DNA of 64,000 nucleotides from Melitaea cinxia (Eukaryota; Arthropoda; Insecta; Lepidoptera; Nymphalidae): positions 13,700,001 to 13,764,000 of the forward strand of contig NC_059414.1 in assembly GCF_905220565.1 (NCBI RefSeq), in the 5' to 3' direction. Position numbers and translations under genes: made by a program. Shown piece after piece: positions 19,850 through 31,744 of this stretch. Positions within the stretch are counted from its first letter, which is position 1; every line of letters begins with the position of its first letter. Below the pieces are notes generated by a model. The model searched no databases and had not been told where the DNA came from. It worked only from the letters and a program-made list of their open reading frames with translations.

Positions 19850-20895
19850 AAGTCTCATTACAATAAGTTCAGAAGTTTTTGCGTGAATGTGTAGCAAACA
19901 TCCATCAATTCATCCATTCATACACTTTTTCGTTTTTATGATTTTAGTCTTTTATGATTTATTTTTGTACCCACTATTAGAAATTTTATTTTTAGACGTT
20001 ATTTAGTATTAACCTTTGGTATTTTCACCTAATTGCTCCATATGGATGTTTCATTTTAAGTTACTTTGGTCGTCGATTTTTCCATTTGTCATAATTGAAA
20101 AATTTTGGTTGATTTTATTTACGACTCGTCAGTAAAGTATTAGGGATTTTAATATGCAATTTTTGGTATTGTATGTTGCAGTTTAATCTATAACTATTAA
20201 TATTGCAACTGTTTAGTTCTGTAATAAAACGTAGCATGTTATGTTATTTTATACAATTCATAATATTGAAACTGTTCAACGTAATATTGCTACTCGACGA
20301 TAGATGTCGTTGTACGCATTTAAATCGCGCTATCGTTTTTAGGGCGAGTGTTTGCCCTAAGCCGTCCTAAAATTGTCCCGCTTTTATATTTTCAAATAAA
20401 AGATCTCGCCTATCAATGACGTATTTATTTTACAAATCCCGTAGAAAAGGTTTAGTTATCTTGGTGGGTTGTATAGCAATTAAGCTTTTGTTTGATTACT
20501 TTGTTAAATTTTTCATACAGTTCAACACTTGTGAAATCTGTACCTTTATATAATTAAAACAAAAAGGCCTAGGCTTTCATAGCGGAAGCTTTTTAAATAG
20601 ATATATGATATATTGAGAGGGGTCAGAGCTTAATCCATCACGCTGTTCCAATTCGGGTTTGTAGATAATTTTCCTTCTCGAATAAAGATAGCTATCATGT
20701 ATTGGCAACTGGAACTTACGACTGAATGTGTTCAACGAGATATGAGGGTAAAAGGTGTCACTAAGCTATTGTCTCATCTATTAAAGTATAAACGTCTCAT
20801 ATTCAACAGCTTTGCGTAAGATAAACAAATCGATGGCAATAAATACGGCATCTGAAAATATTTGTGTCCTGTTCTTTTTTCTAATATTTTTTTTA
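19850..20895. other. Intergenic, with scraps of SINE B
   Basis: Mostly AT-rich. 20620-20720 resembles the SINE B middle (GGTCAGAGCTTAATCCATCA, CGCTGTTCCAATTCGGG). A slightly GC-richer unique stretch at 20300-20380. No gene. Confidence 0.45.
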
Positions 20896-20899
20896 ATAT

Positions 20900-21176
20900 A
20901 TAACTAGGTCGGCAAACTAGTCTACGGTTCACCTGATGGTAAGCGATTACCGTAGCTTATAGACGTCTGCAACACCAGAAGCATCGCAAGCGCGTTGCCG
21001 ACCCCAATTCCCCCCAGGAGCTCTGGTCACCTTACTCACCAATAGGAACAAAAAACTGCTTGACGTTAGTAGATATTATTTAGCTGTGTATCTTCTGTAA
21101 GGTCGAGGTAGCCCAGTTGGGGTGCTCCATATTTTGAGCAGAAACTTTCTCGCTATGCTCTACCTCTGTTAAAACG
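20900..21176 (+). repeat. Interspersed repeat family A copy 3
   Basis: Nearly full length: TAACTAGGTCGGCAAAC to CTACCTCTGTTAAAAC, with the inner blocks GCAACACCAGAAGCATCGCA and CAGGAGCTCTGGTCACC. Confidence 0.85.
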
Positions 21177-21330
21177 TTTTTACTGTAAGTAGGTAAATAA
21201 TATGAAAATTATTTTATTATGCTAGCGTTAGCACAGTAGTTAATGTAGTAGCACTCTAACTAGCGCTAATAGTTCATAAGGTAAACGATATACAAATTAA
21301 TTTTTCTAATTCCGTTCCCTATCACCATGT

Positions 21331-21444
21331 GAACACATTAACGATGTTGCTTTAGCCGCTACGACACTGAACACATTAACGATGTTGCTTTAGCCGCTAT
21401 GATACTGAACACATTAACGATGTTGCTTTAGCCGCTATGACACT
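21331..21444 (+). repeat. 38-bp tandem repeat, three copies
   Basis: The unit GAACACATTAACGATGTTGC... is repeated at 21331, 21369 and 21407 with 1-2 base differences. The last unit runs into the RTE reading frame, where ...NDVALAAMTLEEQ matches the sequence just after the reverse transcriptase ADD box of RTE elements. Confidence 0.9.
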
Positions 21445-22195
21445 CGAAGAGCAGGCAAAAAAGGTTGGTCTCTTGATCAACCATGACAAGACCGAGTACT
21501 TCCACATGAAGCGATATAGGAATATTCGCGAAGCAAGACAAGACCTCCATGTTGGAAGTACCACTTACAAGGGAGTGCCGAAATTTAAGTATCTTGGCTG
21601 CACTGTAACCGATACGAATACACGTGACGAATAAATACAGATCCGTATACAAAACACCTTGAGGTGCAGTGCAGCCCTGCACAAGGTCTTGGTGTCCAAG
21701 CTTCTTAGTAGGAAGACAAAGATCACAATTTACAAAACCATCATTCGTCCAATCCTAATGTACGGTTGTGAGGCTTGGACACTTACGCTCAGAGAGGAGA
21801 ACAGGCTTCTGGTTACGGAAAGGAAAATTTACCGTAAGATCCTAGGACCAACTAAAGGGCAAGATGGCAGCTGGCGAATAAAAACCAATGCTGAAATTGC
21901 AAACCTGGTGTCTGAGCCAAACATCATTGGAGTTACCAAATCCCATCTGTTGTGGTGGCTCGGTCATGTCGAACGCATGGGGGAGGATCGAGCAGTTAAG
22001 AGAGCGTATCTGGGTCGACCAACTGGACGTAGACCGGTGGGTCACCCCAGGTACCGTTGGAGGGACATGGTTGAAGCAGACTTGAGTGAGATCCAAGCCA
22101 ATAATTGGCGGGAAATCGCGCAAGATCGTGCAAAGTGGAGAAATCTTGTTTCGGAGGCCAAGACTCACTTCGGGTCACTGAGCCAGTTGAGTTAG
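21407..22195 (+). pseudogene. RTE-type LINE, C-terminal half of reverse transcriptase, with one stop
   Basis: Reads NDVALAAMTLEEQAKKVGL, INHDKTEY, FKYLGCTVTD, then an in-frame TAA at about 21632, then LRCSAALHKVLVSKLLSRK, YGCEAWTL, KILGP, LLWWLGHVERM, GRRPVGHPRYRWRDM and a stop at 22195. These are the typical blocks after the catalytic box in RTE elements. The endonuclease and most of the reverse transcriptase are absent, so it is a 5'-truncated dead copy with only one obvious nonsense change. Confidence 0.85.
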
Positions 22196-22209
22196 TTAGT
22201 TTTATTATG

Positions 22210-22980
22210 GATGTGTAAAACTTGAGCTTATATTTTCATAAACAGCTTTATCTAGTACAGTATAAATATTTGAATAGAAAATTTAAAATAATTATTTATT
22301 TAGTTGTAGTGTCTGCTGTAACTACTCTACGTCACCTCTAGTAGTATCTTTCAAACGGATTCCTCTCGAAAAACAAAAGGGGCGAACTTGCAACCAACCT
22401 ACCCTGTAATTAATGGCGGGAGTTTTTCTACCTTTTGTTACGGAAGGGCAGCTAATTGTCTCTAATTAATTGGGGCTGCGTATTTTTAACCCCTCTCTTT
22501 ATACCCTTTGTCTACGTACAGATAACTTCATTATATAAATACTTAAATTATTTCACGGAAATTTTCATCTTATCGCATGTGCTTAAGAGTGATTTTCGTT
22601 TGATTTTTTTTTGTAAAAGATATCGCATTGACGTGTTGTACCTGTTCAAACAAGGGTCAAAATGGTAGAGCTAGCTGAGATTCATGATTTAGGCTTCCTA
22701 ATTGGTCCTTTATTGTTTTGTTCGTGCGTTTGTTTGTTTTTGATGGATCCGATGGTTTATTGATGACTTTTGTTAATCGTTAGCCATTGTGGTATTTATG
22801 CTTCGACGGTTTTAGCTTTTCGTTTTTACTGTTTGCTTTCAAAGTTGGCTTCTTTTGGTATGAATGGTATGAATGGTCATAAGACTGTTACTTCATTACT
22901 TATAGATACTTAGAATATTTACATACATACATATAAATGTTGTGTAACAAACATACATCCATATGTATTTTATAATATAA
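22210..22980. other. Intergenic stretch, partly unique
   Basis: 22310-22510 is less AT-rich and holds TAATTAATGG and CTAATTAATTGG words that homeodomain proteins can bind. No coding signal. Candidate regulatory sequence only. Confidence 0.3.
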
Positions 22981-22984
22981 TATA

Positions 22985-23235
22985 TAATATAAATATTTAC
23001 AAAATACACACACGGTCGTCTGTTCCTAAAGTAAGCAACTTAATACTTGTTTTATAGATAACACTCAACTAGTATAGCTTCTTTTTTTAAAGAAGTAAAC
23101 ACACATATAAATTATACAAATAAATATATATATTACACCCAGACTCGGGGTGGGAATCGAACCCACAACCCCTGGAGCAGAAAGTAGAGTCCTTACAAAC
23201 TCGTCTATTAATAGTGGGTAACTTGTATAAAAAAC
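22985..23235 (-). mobile_element. tRNA-derived SINE family C, copy 1
   Basis: On the minus strand: CTGCTCCAGGGGTTGTGG, GGTTCGATTCCCACCCCGA (B box), TCTGGGTGTAATATATA, and the tail ACTTTAGGAACAGACGACCG. Same design as 41092-41320. Confidence 0.8.
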
Positions 23236-23239
23236 AAAT

Positions 23240-24110
23240 ACCCAAAATAACATAACAAAATAAAGCTAAAAATAACAAGGCTTCCCATATAAGAAACCTA
23301 AGACTTATGAAGGCGTACATATAAGAATACTTTATGCTTAATACGGAATACTATTTCTGAAATAGATTTGACCTTCACCGGTCCGTAATTTACCTTAATA
23401 TTATAAAGACGAGCTATTTATGTGTTAACTCTGAAACTAAACACATTCGGCTATTATTTCATTATTATGAGACAGCATACTACAAAAATATAAATTTTAT
23501 TTGTTTCTATATTCAAAATTGCCTATACCCTTTCTCGGTAACTGGGCGGTCCAAGACATTTTTTTTAAAATTCGAATCAGTAGAGCGTTTAAACAAAATT
23601 TTCAGCTAAATAACATCGGTAAAGATTTAACGACGCAAGTGAAATCACGATATATGGATTTTATTTTATTTATTTATAAAAACATTATAATTACTGTTGA
23701 AAAAAATAAAATTATTAATGTAAAAAATACGGAATTAAAATTTGAAATTAAAATTAACAAATAATAATTATCATCGCGAAATTATGCTCGAAAATTTGAA
23801 GGGCGAGTGAAGTTTTTGCAAACACCCTAAGGGGTTGGAATGAAGGATGAAAATTTATATGGGTTTAGCGTGTTTTTACTTTTAAAAGAGATGTTAATAT
23901 TAGGCTTGATAATTTGTGGTTAAATTATTTAAAGTAAGTGTGTTATTTTTATTGTTTTAGACCATACTTGTATATAGGTAAGTGTGTTTTGATTTTAGTT
24001 AAAAATGAAAGGTTAGTAATTTGGATGGTTATTAAAATGCGTTCTATGTCAGGGGTGTAAGAGTTCCATTTACGCCTATCGGTAACAGGTTCGATTTTTG
24101 TACATACTAG
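23240..24110. other. Intergenic, no gene
   Basis: AT-rich. The 87-codon frame at 23501-23764 is rich in K, I and N, has no family features and is taken as chance. Confidence 0.35.
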
Positions 24111-24114
24111 TTTA

Positions 24115-24410
24115 TAACTCTTTCTCTATGTAGGAGAAGGATAGGAACTTAGTCATCCACGATGCTGTACTGCGGGTTGAGGAGTAATATACCCCCATGC
24201 TATGAGTAACATTTACTATGAGATATATATGCTAATAAGCAGGACTGACAGCTTAACGTGCTCTCCGTGGCACGGTGGGCAGGCCCAAAAGGACAAAAAT
24301 CCAAAACCGTAAAGGTTTATGTGTGTACAAATATTAATCCCGGACGGGAATCGAATGCGCAAACTGTCTACTGTACATGGAACACGCACCACTACACAAG
24401 AGCGGGTTTT
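24115..24410 (-). mobile_element. tRNA-derived SINE, family B variant
   Basis: ATGTAGGAGAAGGATAGGAA, CTTAACGTGCTCTCCGTGGC, ACGGTGGGCAGGCCC as in the complete copy, but the tRNA head (GGACGGGAATCGAATGCG) is a different one. Confidence 0.7.
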
Positions 24411-24414
24411 TTTA

Positions 24415-25500
24415 ATAATATATTTTATCGAATGATAATTCCCTATCTCAATAAAAAGTAATTCAATTCATTATAACCTAATGGTCCATTGTTTATCGTG
24501 AGTATAAGATCATTCATCACACAAAACGGTTGTTACACAATTCATCTGGACTCAGAAACAAATCGATATCTTTTCTATCCACAACATACAAAATCAGAAA
24601 CACGTATACGAACAAATAGAATTCACAAATTAATTTATCATATTCACTAAACATTACTGGTTTATATGAAGATTAAATTAGTTATTGTCAGTGTTAAAGA
24701 GTAATGGACGGTGTACAAATAGTTGTTACAATTGAGTTACAATGCTGTGAACAGCGGGTGAGTCGATATAATGGGCGATTACTTAAGAGCCGGCTGACAG
24801 CCCTAAGGGATTATAGTGTTTGGGATATAAATGTATCGATAATTGTTTTAATTTATTAATAGATTTATTTTTATCGACTCGTCTTTTTATTTTATCGATT
24901 ATTGGTTTGGAATAATGAGTACGGAAATAACGGTAATTTATGTGATTTAATAATTATAAGGTTATAAGAAGAATCATAGCAGTTTCAAACTACTGTACTG
25001 ATTGATAAAGTTTGTGTTACCATTTCATCGCAAATGGGTTAAAAACGTGTATCTTAACCGAAATACTGGAGCAAGAGTCGACACGTCGAAATTTTTTAGC
25101 GAAGGTATGTACGGGAAATTTATGAGAACATCCACATGTCTTTATATGTGTATATTACGATACACACGTAACACATGAATAACAGTTGACGAATAAAAAA
25201 TGGCTCTTTATTCAAAAATATAGCCATATTTTAGCCAACCATACAAAGTTTGAACTTTGCTTAGAAGTAGGATACTTTTAAACTATAACATATTTATGTA
25301 GTTACATTATTTGACATATTAATAAATAACAACCTATAATTAATGTACTAGAAAACTGTTATAATTTGGAAAATATCAATTCTACTCCGCCATTTATATT
25401 CAGAATCGGTGGTAGATTCATTGTTAACTACAACTAAATATCTAAAACTAACTAAATATCTAAAACTAACATAATTTTTATTTGTAAGAAAAACTACTGT
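24415..25500. other. Intergenic, no gene
   Basis: Several ATCGAT words at 24830-24900. 25370-25440 has a weak family F trace (CAGAATCGGTGGTAGATTC). Nothing else is callable. Confidence 0.35.
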
Positions 25501-25504
25501 GCTT

Positions 25505-25680
25505 TAGACCACACGACTAAAGAAAACTGGCGAAACGCTTCGCTCCCTTTCTATCTTCACTAACTTATATTTCACTATAAAATTCCGTTCGTCTCGCCCG
25601 ATCACACTTTTCGTGGCGCTCTCGTCATGTACCAGCTTACTTCCCAAGTCAAGCGTACTTAAAGAACTTTTACTTCAAAT
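25505..25680 (-). mobile_element. MITE family M2 copy
   Basis: Inverse orientation of 15173-15355: CTTTAGACCACACGACT, CCGTTCGTCTCGCCCGATCA, ACCAGCTTACTTCCCAAG and ACTTTTACTTCAAAT. Confidence 0.7.
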
Positions 25681-25699
25681 AAGATTCAAACGAGCATTT

Positions 25700-26285
25700 C
25701 AAGTCTACTTGACCGAGTAGACCTTTAGATTATTTTGGATATCAATATATCGATAATACCCCCGATCACATCACTAAGACTATCTTGCAAAGCATTGTAT
25801 TGATTTTGAGTCTATTTTTATTCGGACGGCCCACCTGGGTTGCATAAGTCGTCGAGTTCAGATGTCATCTAACATCATGTGTGCCCACACACAATAGCGA
25901 CGTATAAACAGAGACGGGTTATATCCATATAGGAATTATGACGTTCTTAATCTATTACAGGAAAAGCTACTTTATTGCATTAGTTATTAAGTTTCTTTTC
26001 AATTGTCGAGATCTGTAAAGCGTGGTGTATGTTCTTTGTATTGTTTTAATGTCAAAATTTGATCTCATATTTGTTTTGTAGAAACGTCTTTTTTAGGAAT
26101 TGGTTATGTAGACATATGTGAGAATGTTATATATTGGTTAAGATATTTATATGTATAATTAGTTTTATTTGTGATACATTATTGCATTGATTTAAAATCT
26201 GGTATCGATGATATCAAGTCGAATAGATTATTATTATTGAGTATGTGAGTTGAGAGAGTGTGTATGTGAGTTGAGTATGTGAGCA
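25700..26285. other. Intergenic, no gene
   Basis: AT-rich; GAGTATGTGAGTTGAG is repeated twice near 26236-26282. Confidence 0.35.
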
Positions 26286-26290
26286 CATTA

Positions 26291-26494
26291 TCTCTTATAT
26301 ATAAAATTCTCGTGTCACAATGTTATTATCATACTCCTGCAATACGGCTGAAGCGATATTTATGAAATTTTGTGTAGGTATACATCGGGTAGGCCTGAGA
26401 ATTGGCCAAAATCTATTTTTTATACCCCGAAGTTATAAGGGCGTTAATAACATACATATATGTATGGCAAAACGATGTTTGCGGAGTCAGCTAT
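26291..26494 (+). mobile_element. Helitron family D copy
   Basis: Starts TCTCTTATATATAAAATTC, has CATCGGGTAGGCCTGAGAAT and TATGGCAAAACGATGTTTGC, and ends GGAGTCAGCTAT (changed CTAG). A complete copy is at 30076-30388. Confidence 0.7.
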
Positions 26495-26940
26495 TTTATT
26501 ATAAATCAGGTAATTATGTATAGTTTTTTCTTGAATTTATAATAATTATAGATTGTTAATGTTTTGTATTATATTTAATATATTTCGTATTATATATGCA
26601 GAAACAAAGAAATATGTAGGTAATAACACTGCTGTATAGTAAGTAAAAAATAACATTCTTAAAAAGTCCTTAATTTTTTAACCGGCTTTAAAAAAAATAA
26701 TGAGGTTCTCATTATAGTGTTTATTTTATGGTATTGGTAGCACAGATGTGTTAACTCATTACGTTTTACTGGCTGTACCGATTTTGAGTATTCTTTTTTT
26801 ACAAAGAATACTGAATATGGTCTGACGGGTTCTTTTTGAGTTATTTCTAATAAAGGAAGGTGGGTTTTTAATTTATTACTATTATTACTTGTCAATGTAA
26901 TTGATTTCGGTTTTTTGTTTCGTTTGCGAACAAATGCAAT

Positions 26941-27301
26941 TATTGAGCTTTTCGCTTCAGTCTGTAATATCCCACTACTGGGCATAGGCTTCTTTTCCCA
27001 TGTAGGAGAAGGATCAGAGCTTAATCCACCACGCTGCTCCAATGCGGGTTGGCGTATATATTCCCTACTATGAGTAGCGATCGCTATCAGGTGTACCTGA
27101 TAACAACGGGGACCGACGGCTTAACGTGCTCTCCGAGGCACGGTGGGGAGACCCACAAGGACTGCACAAACACCCAGACCACGGCATATACCTGTATGGC
27201 CGATACAAATGTTTGTCATGTGTGGGGATCGAACCCGCAACCACCAGCGCAACAGGCACAATCCATAGCTGTGACCGTTGCGCCAACGATATTGAGCTTT
27301 T
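26941..27301 (-). mobile_element. Complete tRNA-derived SINE (family B) with 12-bp target-site duplication
   Basis: TATTGAGCTTTT occurs at 26941-26952 and again at 27290-27301, framing a 337-bp element. On the minus strand the element starts at its tRNA-like head: A-box-like TTGGCGCAACGG, B box GGGTTCGATCCCCAC. It ends GTAGTGGGATATTACAG...CTGAAGCG. RNA polymerase III would transcribe it, and LINE enzymes would insert it. Overlapping ORFs on both strands (26659-27338) are not genes. Confidence 0.9.
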
Positions 27302-27319
27302 ACAAAAACTAATTGTTTA

Positions 27320-28090
27320 TTTTAGTAGTATTAAATAACATATATTTTTCATGGCATTTATTCCATTCAAGTTTAGCTTAAGCATGTCTCAACATACCCC
27401 ACGGCTATTTATATGATTTCCGACAGTAAAGCGACCCTCAACGATAAATCAATGCTCTCAAGTATAGATTATCGTAAAATAATAATAAAGATCGCATTTT
27501 AGGCCTTGTTATGTGGAGACGAGGTGAGTGGGCTCGCTTGAACGTTTGACTGATTTTATTCTACCCTATAAATGTGAAGTTTCGAACAGAAATATACGTC
27601 TTTTTTATATTGTAATGGGTTCCGTATGCTTATTATATATAATTTAATTATGAATTTTAAATTTCGAACCCCATGCTACATTGTTAAAATATAATTAATA
27701 AAAAATTGTTTAAAATATAATCAATTGTTTAGTTCGTTTATTGAAGTTATACTTCTTTTGATGCGTTAGAGAAAAATGATAAGAGAAAATTTTTACAATG
27801 CGCGCGCACACCGTCACAAAAAAACCGACACCCTGAAGTTAGCTAGTCAACGAAGAAGAAGTTAGCAACGTGAAGTTAACTAGGCAATGACTTCTTACGT
27901 GCATACACACAGAGATTTTTTTATTTAACGAAGGTTTTGAAATGTTTACAACACAGTCACAAACACTCAGATCATCATGACATATATATCTGAATGGCCT
28001 ATATAAAAATTTGTCATATTCGAAGGCCGAACCAGCGACCGCTAGAGTAACGTATAATTAAGTTGTTTAACATTAATTTAATTTTTATAT
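27320..28090. other. Intergenic, with a SINE-head scrap
   Basis: 27945-28055 resembles a decayed SINE head (CTGAATGGCCTATATAAAAA, GACCGCTAGAG). 27780-27900 has a GC-richer unique block with GAAGTTAGCTAGTC and GAAGTTAACTAGGC. No gene. Confidence 0.4.
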
Positions 28091-28164
28091 GTATGTTGGC
28101 TTCGTACGGGTATATTTAACAAAACTGAAAATATATTTTTTCCCAATTTTATTTGAAAATATAA

Positions 28165-28290
28165 TATAGTCTATGTCACCCGCCGATAGTGTAGCTTCGC
28201 AACAGTGAAAGAATTTTTCAAATCGGTTCAGTAGTTTCGTAGCATATTCAATGCAAACAAACAATAAAATATTTCCTCTTTATAATAATA
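28165..28290 (-). mobile_element. Helitron remnant
   Basis: TTTTTCAAATCGGTTCAGTA, AAACAAACAATAAAA, CCTCTTTATAATAATAGCACAGAT resemble the inverse 5' third of the Helitron at 43695-44319. Confidence 0.5.
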
Positions 28291-28294
28291 GCAC

Positions 28295-28990
28295 AGATAA
28301 TTTTTATTTATTTGCAACAAATGGCTCCATGTAAGGTATTTTCAACATTAAAAGTAACATTTATCTATTAAATAAACATATTGGTTCAGTTAAAACTTGA
28401 CAAAGACCTTGCTGTCTGCTTCAGGGTTTATGGGTCCGATATCCCTCCCTAAATTTTGGGGGTAGTAAATATAATATACATTTGTTTATATTATTAAGGG
28501 TTTTTAATATTGTCCGAAGGAACGCCATTTGTACTAATTTTATAGCCCTCTAGGCCGCTACCTGCATTCTTCATAAACGGTGACAGGCTTTTACTACCAA
28601 TTAAGTTAAATGATCGATGGTGTTTCCATGGCGTAATTTGAACTCTCTGCAACATACAATAGGACGCACTTCGCGGTTAGGGTGCAATGGCTTATAAACA
28701 TACATTCACGAAGAAAATGCGTTTAGAATTTTTGTAATTTTCACTTTTTCAATGTATTTTATAATTGTATATGTTGAAATGTCGTAATTTAAAACTAATG
28801 AAAACGTTTAATGTACTTGTATGAATACTCGTAAAATAATACAGCTTTGTCTGTAAAGTCTGGTCTGCTGTAAGTTTCATTGAGTTAGTGCACAACAGGA
28901 CATGCTGCTCAAAATCTGAACCAGCTTTACTGAGCAGAATAGAGCAGAAAGAAGGTAACTGTTTGACTTAAGGATCTCTCAGTTCTTTAT
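28295..28990. other. Intergenic, mostly unique
   Basis: 28400-28700 is less AT-rich, without repeat match in the window and without ORF. Candidate non-coding conserved sequence, unproven. Confidence 0.3.
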
Positions 28991-28994
28991 CAAC

Positions 28995-29565
28995 TTAACT
29001 GAGGTAGGGTACAGCAGGAAATATCCCGCTCAAAATCTAAAGAAACCTGACACGAGGTGAACCTCGACTTTGAAGATTACAGGTAAATAATACTGCCCTC
29101 AAACAGTGTGGTGAGTAAAATGACCAGAAATACTGGGAGGGATATAAGTAGGTCATAGTAAGGTCAGTTTATCGAATAACCTATTTAACGTTTGAAGTAA
29201 TGATAAGATCTTCGCTATCTCTACAGACTTAGAGATTAAAGAATAATAATAAGAATATAAAAAAAACAACGTGCACGCAGTAAAATATAAAATAGAATTA
29301 ATAAATTGTTAAACATAAATTATAAAAAAGAATTCAAAATTCAAATTTTGACATCTGTCAAACAATATTTTTATAAACAAAATAAAAACAAGAAATGAGG
29401 TTTCATTATTATTTCCTTGGAAAAAGTCTACAGGTATATGTCGACACACTACACCAGCAATGCGCTTACGATGCTTCTGGTGTTGCCGGCGTTTATAAGC
29501 TACGGTAATCGCTTACCATCAGGTTAGCCGTAGGTTTGTTTGTCAACCTAGTTGTATAAAAAATA
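28995..29565 (-). repeat. Interspersed repeat family A copy 4, split
   Basis: Left part 28995-29165 (ACTGAGGTAGGGTACAGCAG ... TACTGGGAGGG) and right part 29455-29565 (GATGCTTCTGGTGTTGC, GGTAATCGCTTACCATCAGG) belong to one copy, with about 290 bp of unrelated AT-rich sequence between. Confidence 0.7.
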
Positions 29566-29569
29566 AATA

Positions 29570-30070
29570 TATAACTAAAGAAATAAATTATAGCCATCAT
29601 GAAATAAAAAAATCCGTATTCTATGATAACAAACCATATTTAAAATATTAAATATTAAAGCAATCAATGTCTGTAACCGACCGTACTGAATAATCAAAAA
29701 TAAAAACACGGAGATGAAGACATCGCTGGTTTTTGTGCGTGTTTTTTGTCGCGAGTCGATTAAGTCGGAGCTTTTTAATTGCTCGCTCTTAATTGTTTGA
29801 AAGGGTCTTTAGGACGGAGTGAGTTGTGCGGTGTTTAGTGGATGAGTAACGATTTGATAATTTCGAATATTCAGTTCTTGTTTCACTTGTTGTTGTCTGA
29901 CTTATAGGTTATATAATAGATATAAGTTGATTAATTTATCTTAAAACACACAAACGGTCGTCTGTTCATAAAGTAAGCAACTTAGTACTTGTGGTATGGG
30001 TAGTTTTTAATTGAAGTCAATTGGTTTGGGTGAATAGGCGTACATTTCTTCACCTTCTAATGATGAGTCT
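29570..30070. other. Intergenic; includes SINE C tail
   Basis: 29945-30000 (ACGGTCGTCTGTTCATAAAG, CAACTTAGTACTTGTG) is the 3' part of a SINE C copy on the minus strand. The rest shows nothing. Confidence 0.5.
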
Positions 30071-30075
30071 TTAAA

Positions 30076-30388
30076 TCTAATATATAAAATTCTCGTGTCG
30101 CGGTGTTTGTAGTTAAACTCCTCCGAAACGGCTTGACCGATTCTCATGAAATTTTGTGTGCATATCGGGTAGGTCTGAGAATCGAACAACATTTCTTTTT
30201 CATAACCCCTAAATTAATGGGGGTTTGTTAAAAGGATTAATAAAATGTTATGAAATTTTGTGTGCATATCGGGTAGGTCTGAAAATCGGCCAACATCTAT
30301 TTTTTATTCCCCTAAGTTATATGGGGGGGGGGGGGGTTGAGAAGGTTAACCAAATATACGGCAAAACCACGTTTGCGGGGTCAGCTAG
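30076..30388 (+). mobile_element. Helitron family D, 313 bp, with internal duplication and G14 run
   Basis: Starts TCTAATATATAAAATTCTCG after A, ends GCGGGGTCAGCTAG before T. The block ATGAAATTTTGTGTGCATAT... is present twice (from 30146 and 30250, offset 104). A run of 14 G lies at 30323-30336. Confidence 0.8.
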
Positions 30389-30821
30389 TTTTTATATAAT
30401 TGTGTTCACTTGTAAGCGAAACAAACCCACTTCATAATACAACGTATGTAGATGAAAGAAATGCTCTTCTACTATAGCTTTTGAGTAATTAAATATTTAT
30501 ATTGTATAATGATGCCCCCTCTTGTCCCCACCCTCGTTACGCCACCGCAGATTGTGACGATACAGTTAATAGTGTAAAAAAAATAACTTTAGCTAGCCTA
30601 GCTAGACCTAGGGCTATCTAAATTCCTACCAAATATCGCGGTTGTCTACAATCCTTGTCCAGCCTCGACGTGATCTTACGCAACTAATAGATCCAGCGGC
30701 CAACGGTCCTGCGACACACGTGACCACCGCCACACGGGCTATGACAGTTACAGATTTATATAACTATTACTACTTATATACTACTATACCTACTATACTA
30801 TACTACTTATATTAACTGAGG

Positions 30822-30910
30822 TAGGGTACAGCAGGAAATTTCCTGCTCAAAATTTGGAGCAGCCCGACTGGGGTAGTACCTCGACCTTACAGAAGATCAC
30901 AGCAAATAAT
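30822..30910 (-). repeat. Interspersed repeat family A copy 5 (end fragment)
   Basis: AACTGAGGTAGGGTACAGCA, the perfect palindrome AGCAGGAAATTTCCTGCT, then CTCGACCTTACAGAAGATCA. Confidence 0.8.
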
Positions 30911-30919
30911 AAACATAAA

Positions 30920-31455
30920 CCGCGATGAAACCCGAAAAAGTTGTTTTGTTATAATATGCGAAATTCGCGTAAACATTAGAAAATAATATTATTTCATTTT
31001 TTTGCATTACGTAATCCCTAAGTATTACATTTAATTTGTAAATGAAAAAAAAAATTGTTGAAGAATGAAGTGAGTTTCGAAGTTTATTTCACTCCCATTA
31101 GTCATTGATATGTAAGGCTGTGTGTCGGCGTGTATTTGTATGTATGATAAGAAACTATTAACAACACTATTAACTTAAGTTATTTTTTATTGTCCGTTTT
31201 ATTGGCTCGTTAAATGGCGGCTTCTCGGAACTCGAATTACATTTACACAGACGGTAACCGTATAGTTATGATATTGAATACATTTATAAAATACCTACGT
31301 GTTGTGACAGACGACAAGCTATTACTTATTAGTTAGTAGATAGATATTACTGCAATTAAAAAAAAAGCTGTCATAGATTATTAATTTAGTTATGTATTGT
31401 ATTAAATGCAGCACAACTAAGCTCACAGATCTTAATATGCTTTAGGTATTATTAT
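30920..31455. other. Intergenic, no gene
   Basis: AT-rich, nothing recognised. Confidence 0.35.
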
Positions 31456-31460
31456 TTTTT

Positions 31461-31738
31461 TATAATTAGGTCGGCAAATCAGCGTACGGCTCACCTGATG
31501 GTAAGCGATTACCGTAGCTTATAGACGTCTGCAACACCATAAGTATCGCAAGCGTGTTGCCGACTCTACCCCCAATTCTCCCAGGAGCTCTGGTCACCTT
31601 ACTTACCAACAGGAATATAACACTGTTTAAAAATAGTATTATTTAGCTGCAGTCTTCTGTAAGGTCGAGGTACTTCCCTAGTCGGGCCGCTCCATATTTT
31701 GAGCAGGAAATTTCCTGCTGTGCCCTACCTCAGTTAAA
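31461..31738 (+). repeat. Interspersed repeat family A copy 6, full length
   Basis: Runs from TATAATTAGGTCGGC to CCTACCTCAGTTAAAT. The ends (AATTAGGTCGG and, inverted, AACTGAGGTAGGG) are loosely alike. Contains the 18-bp palindrome AGCAGGAAATTTCCTGCT. Class not known to me: no tRNA box, no A tail. Confidence 0.85.
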
Positions 31739-31744
31739 TATATA

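Noticed and set aside
21331..21444. CRISPR-like short repeats
   Set aside because: The 38-bp units are contiguous without spacers; a simple tandem repeat.
26659..27338. Four overlapping ORFs on both strands
   Set aside because: They lie in a complete SINE with target-site duplication or run into it.
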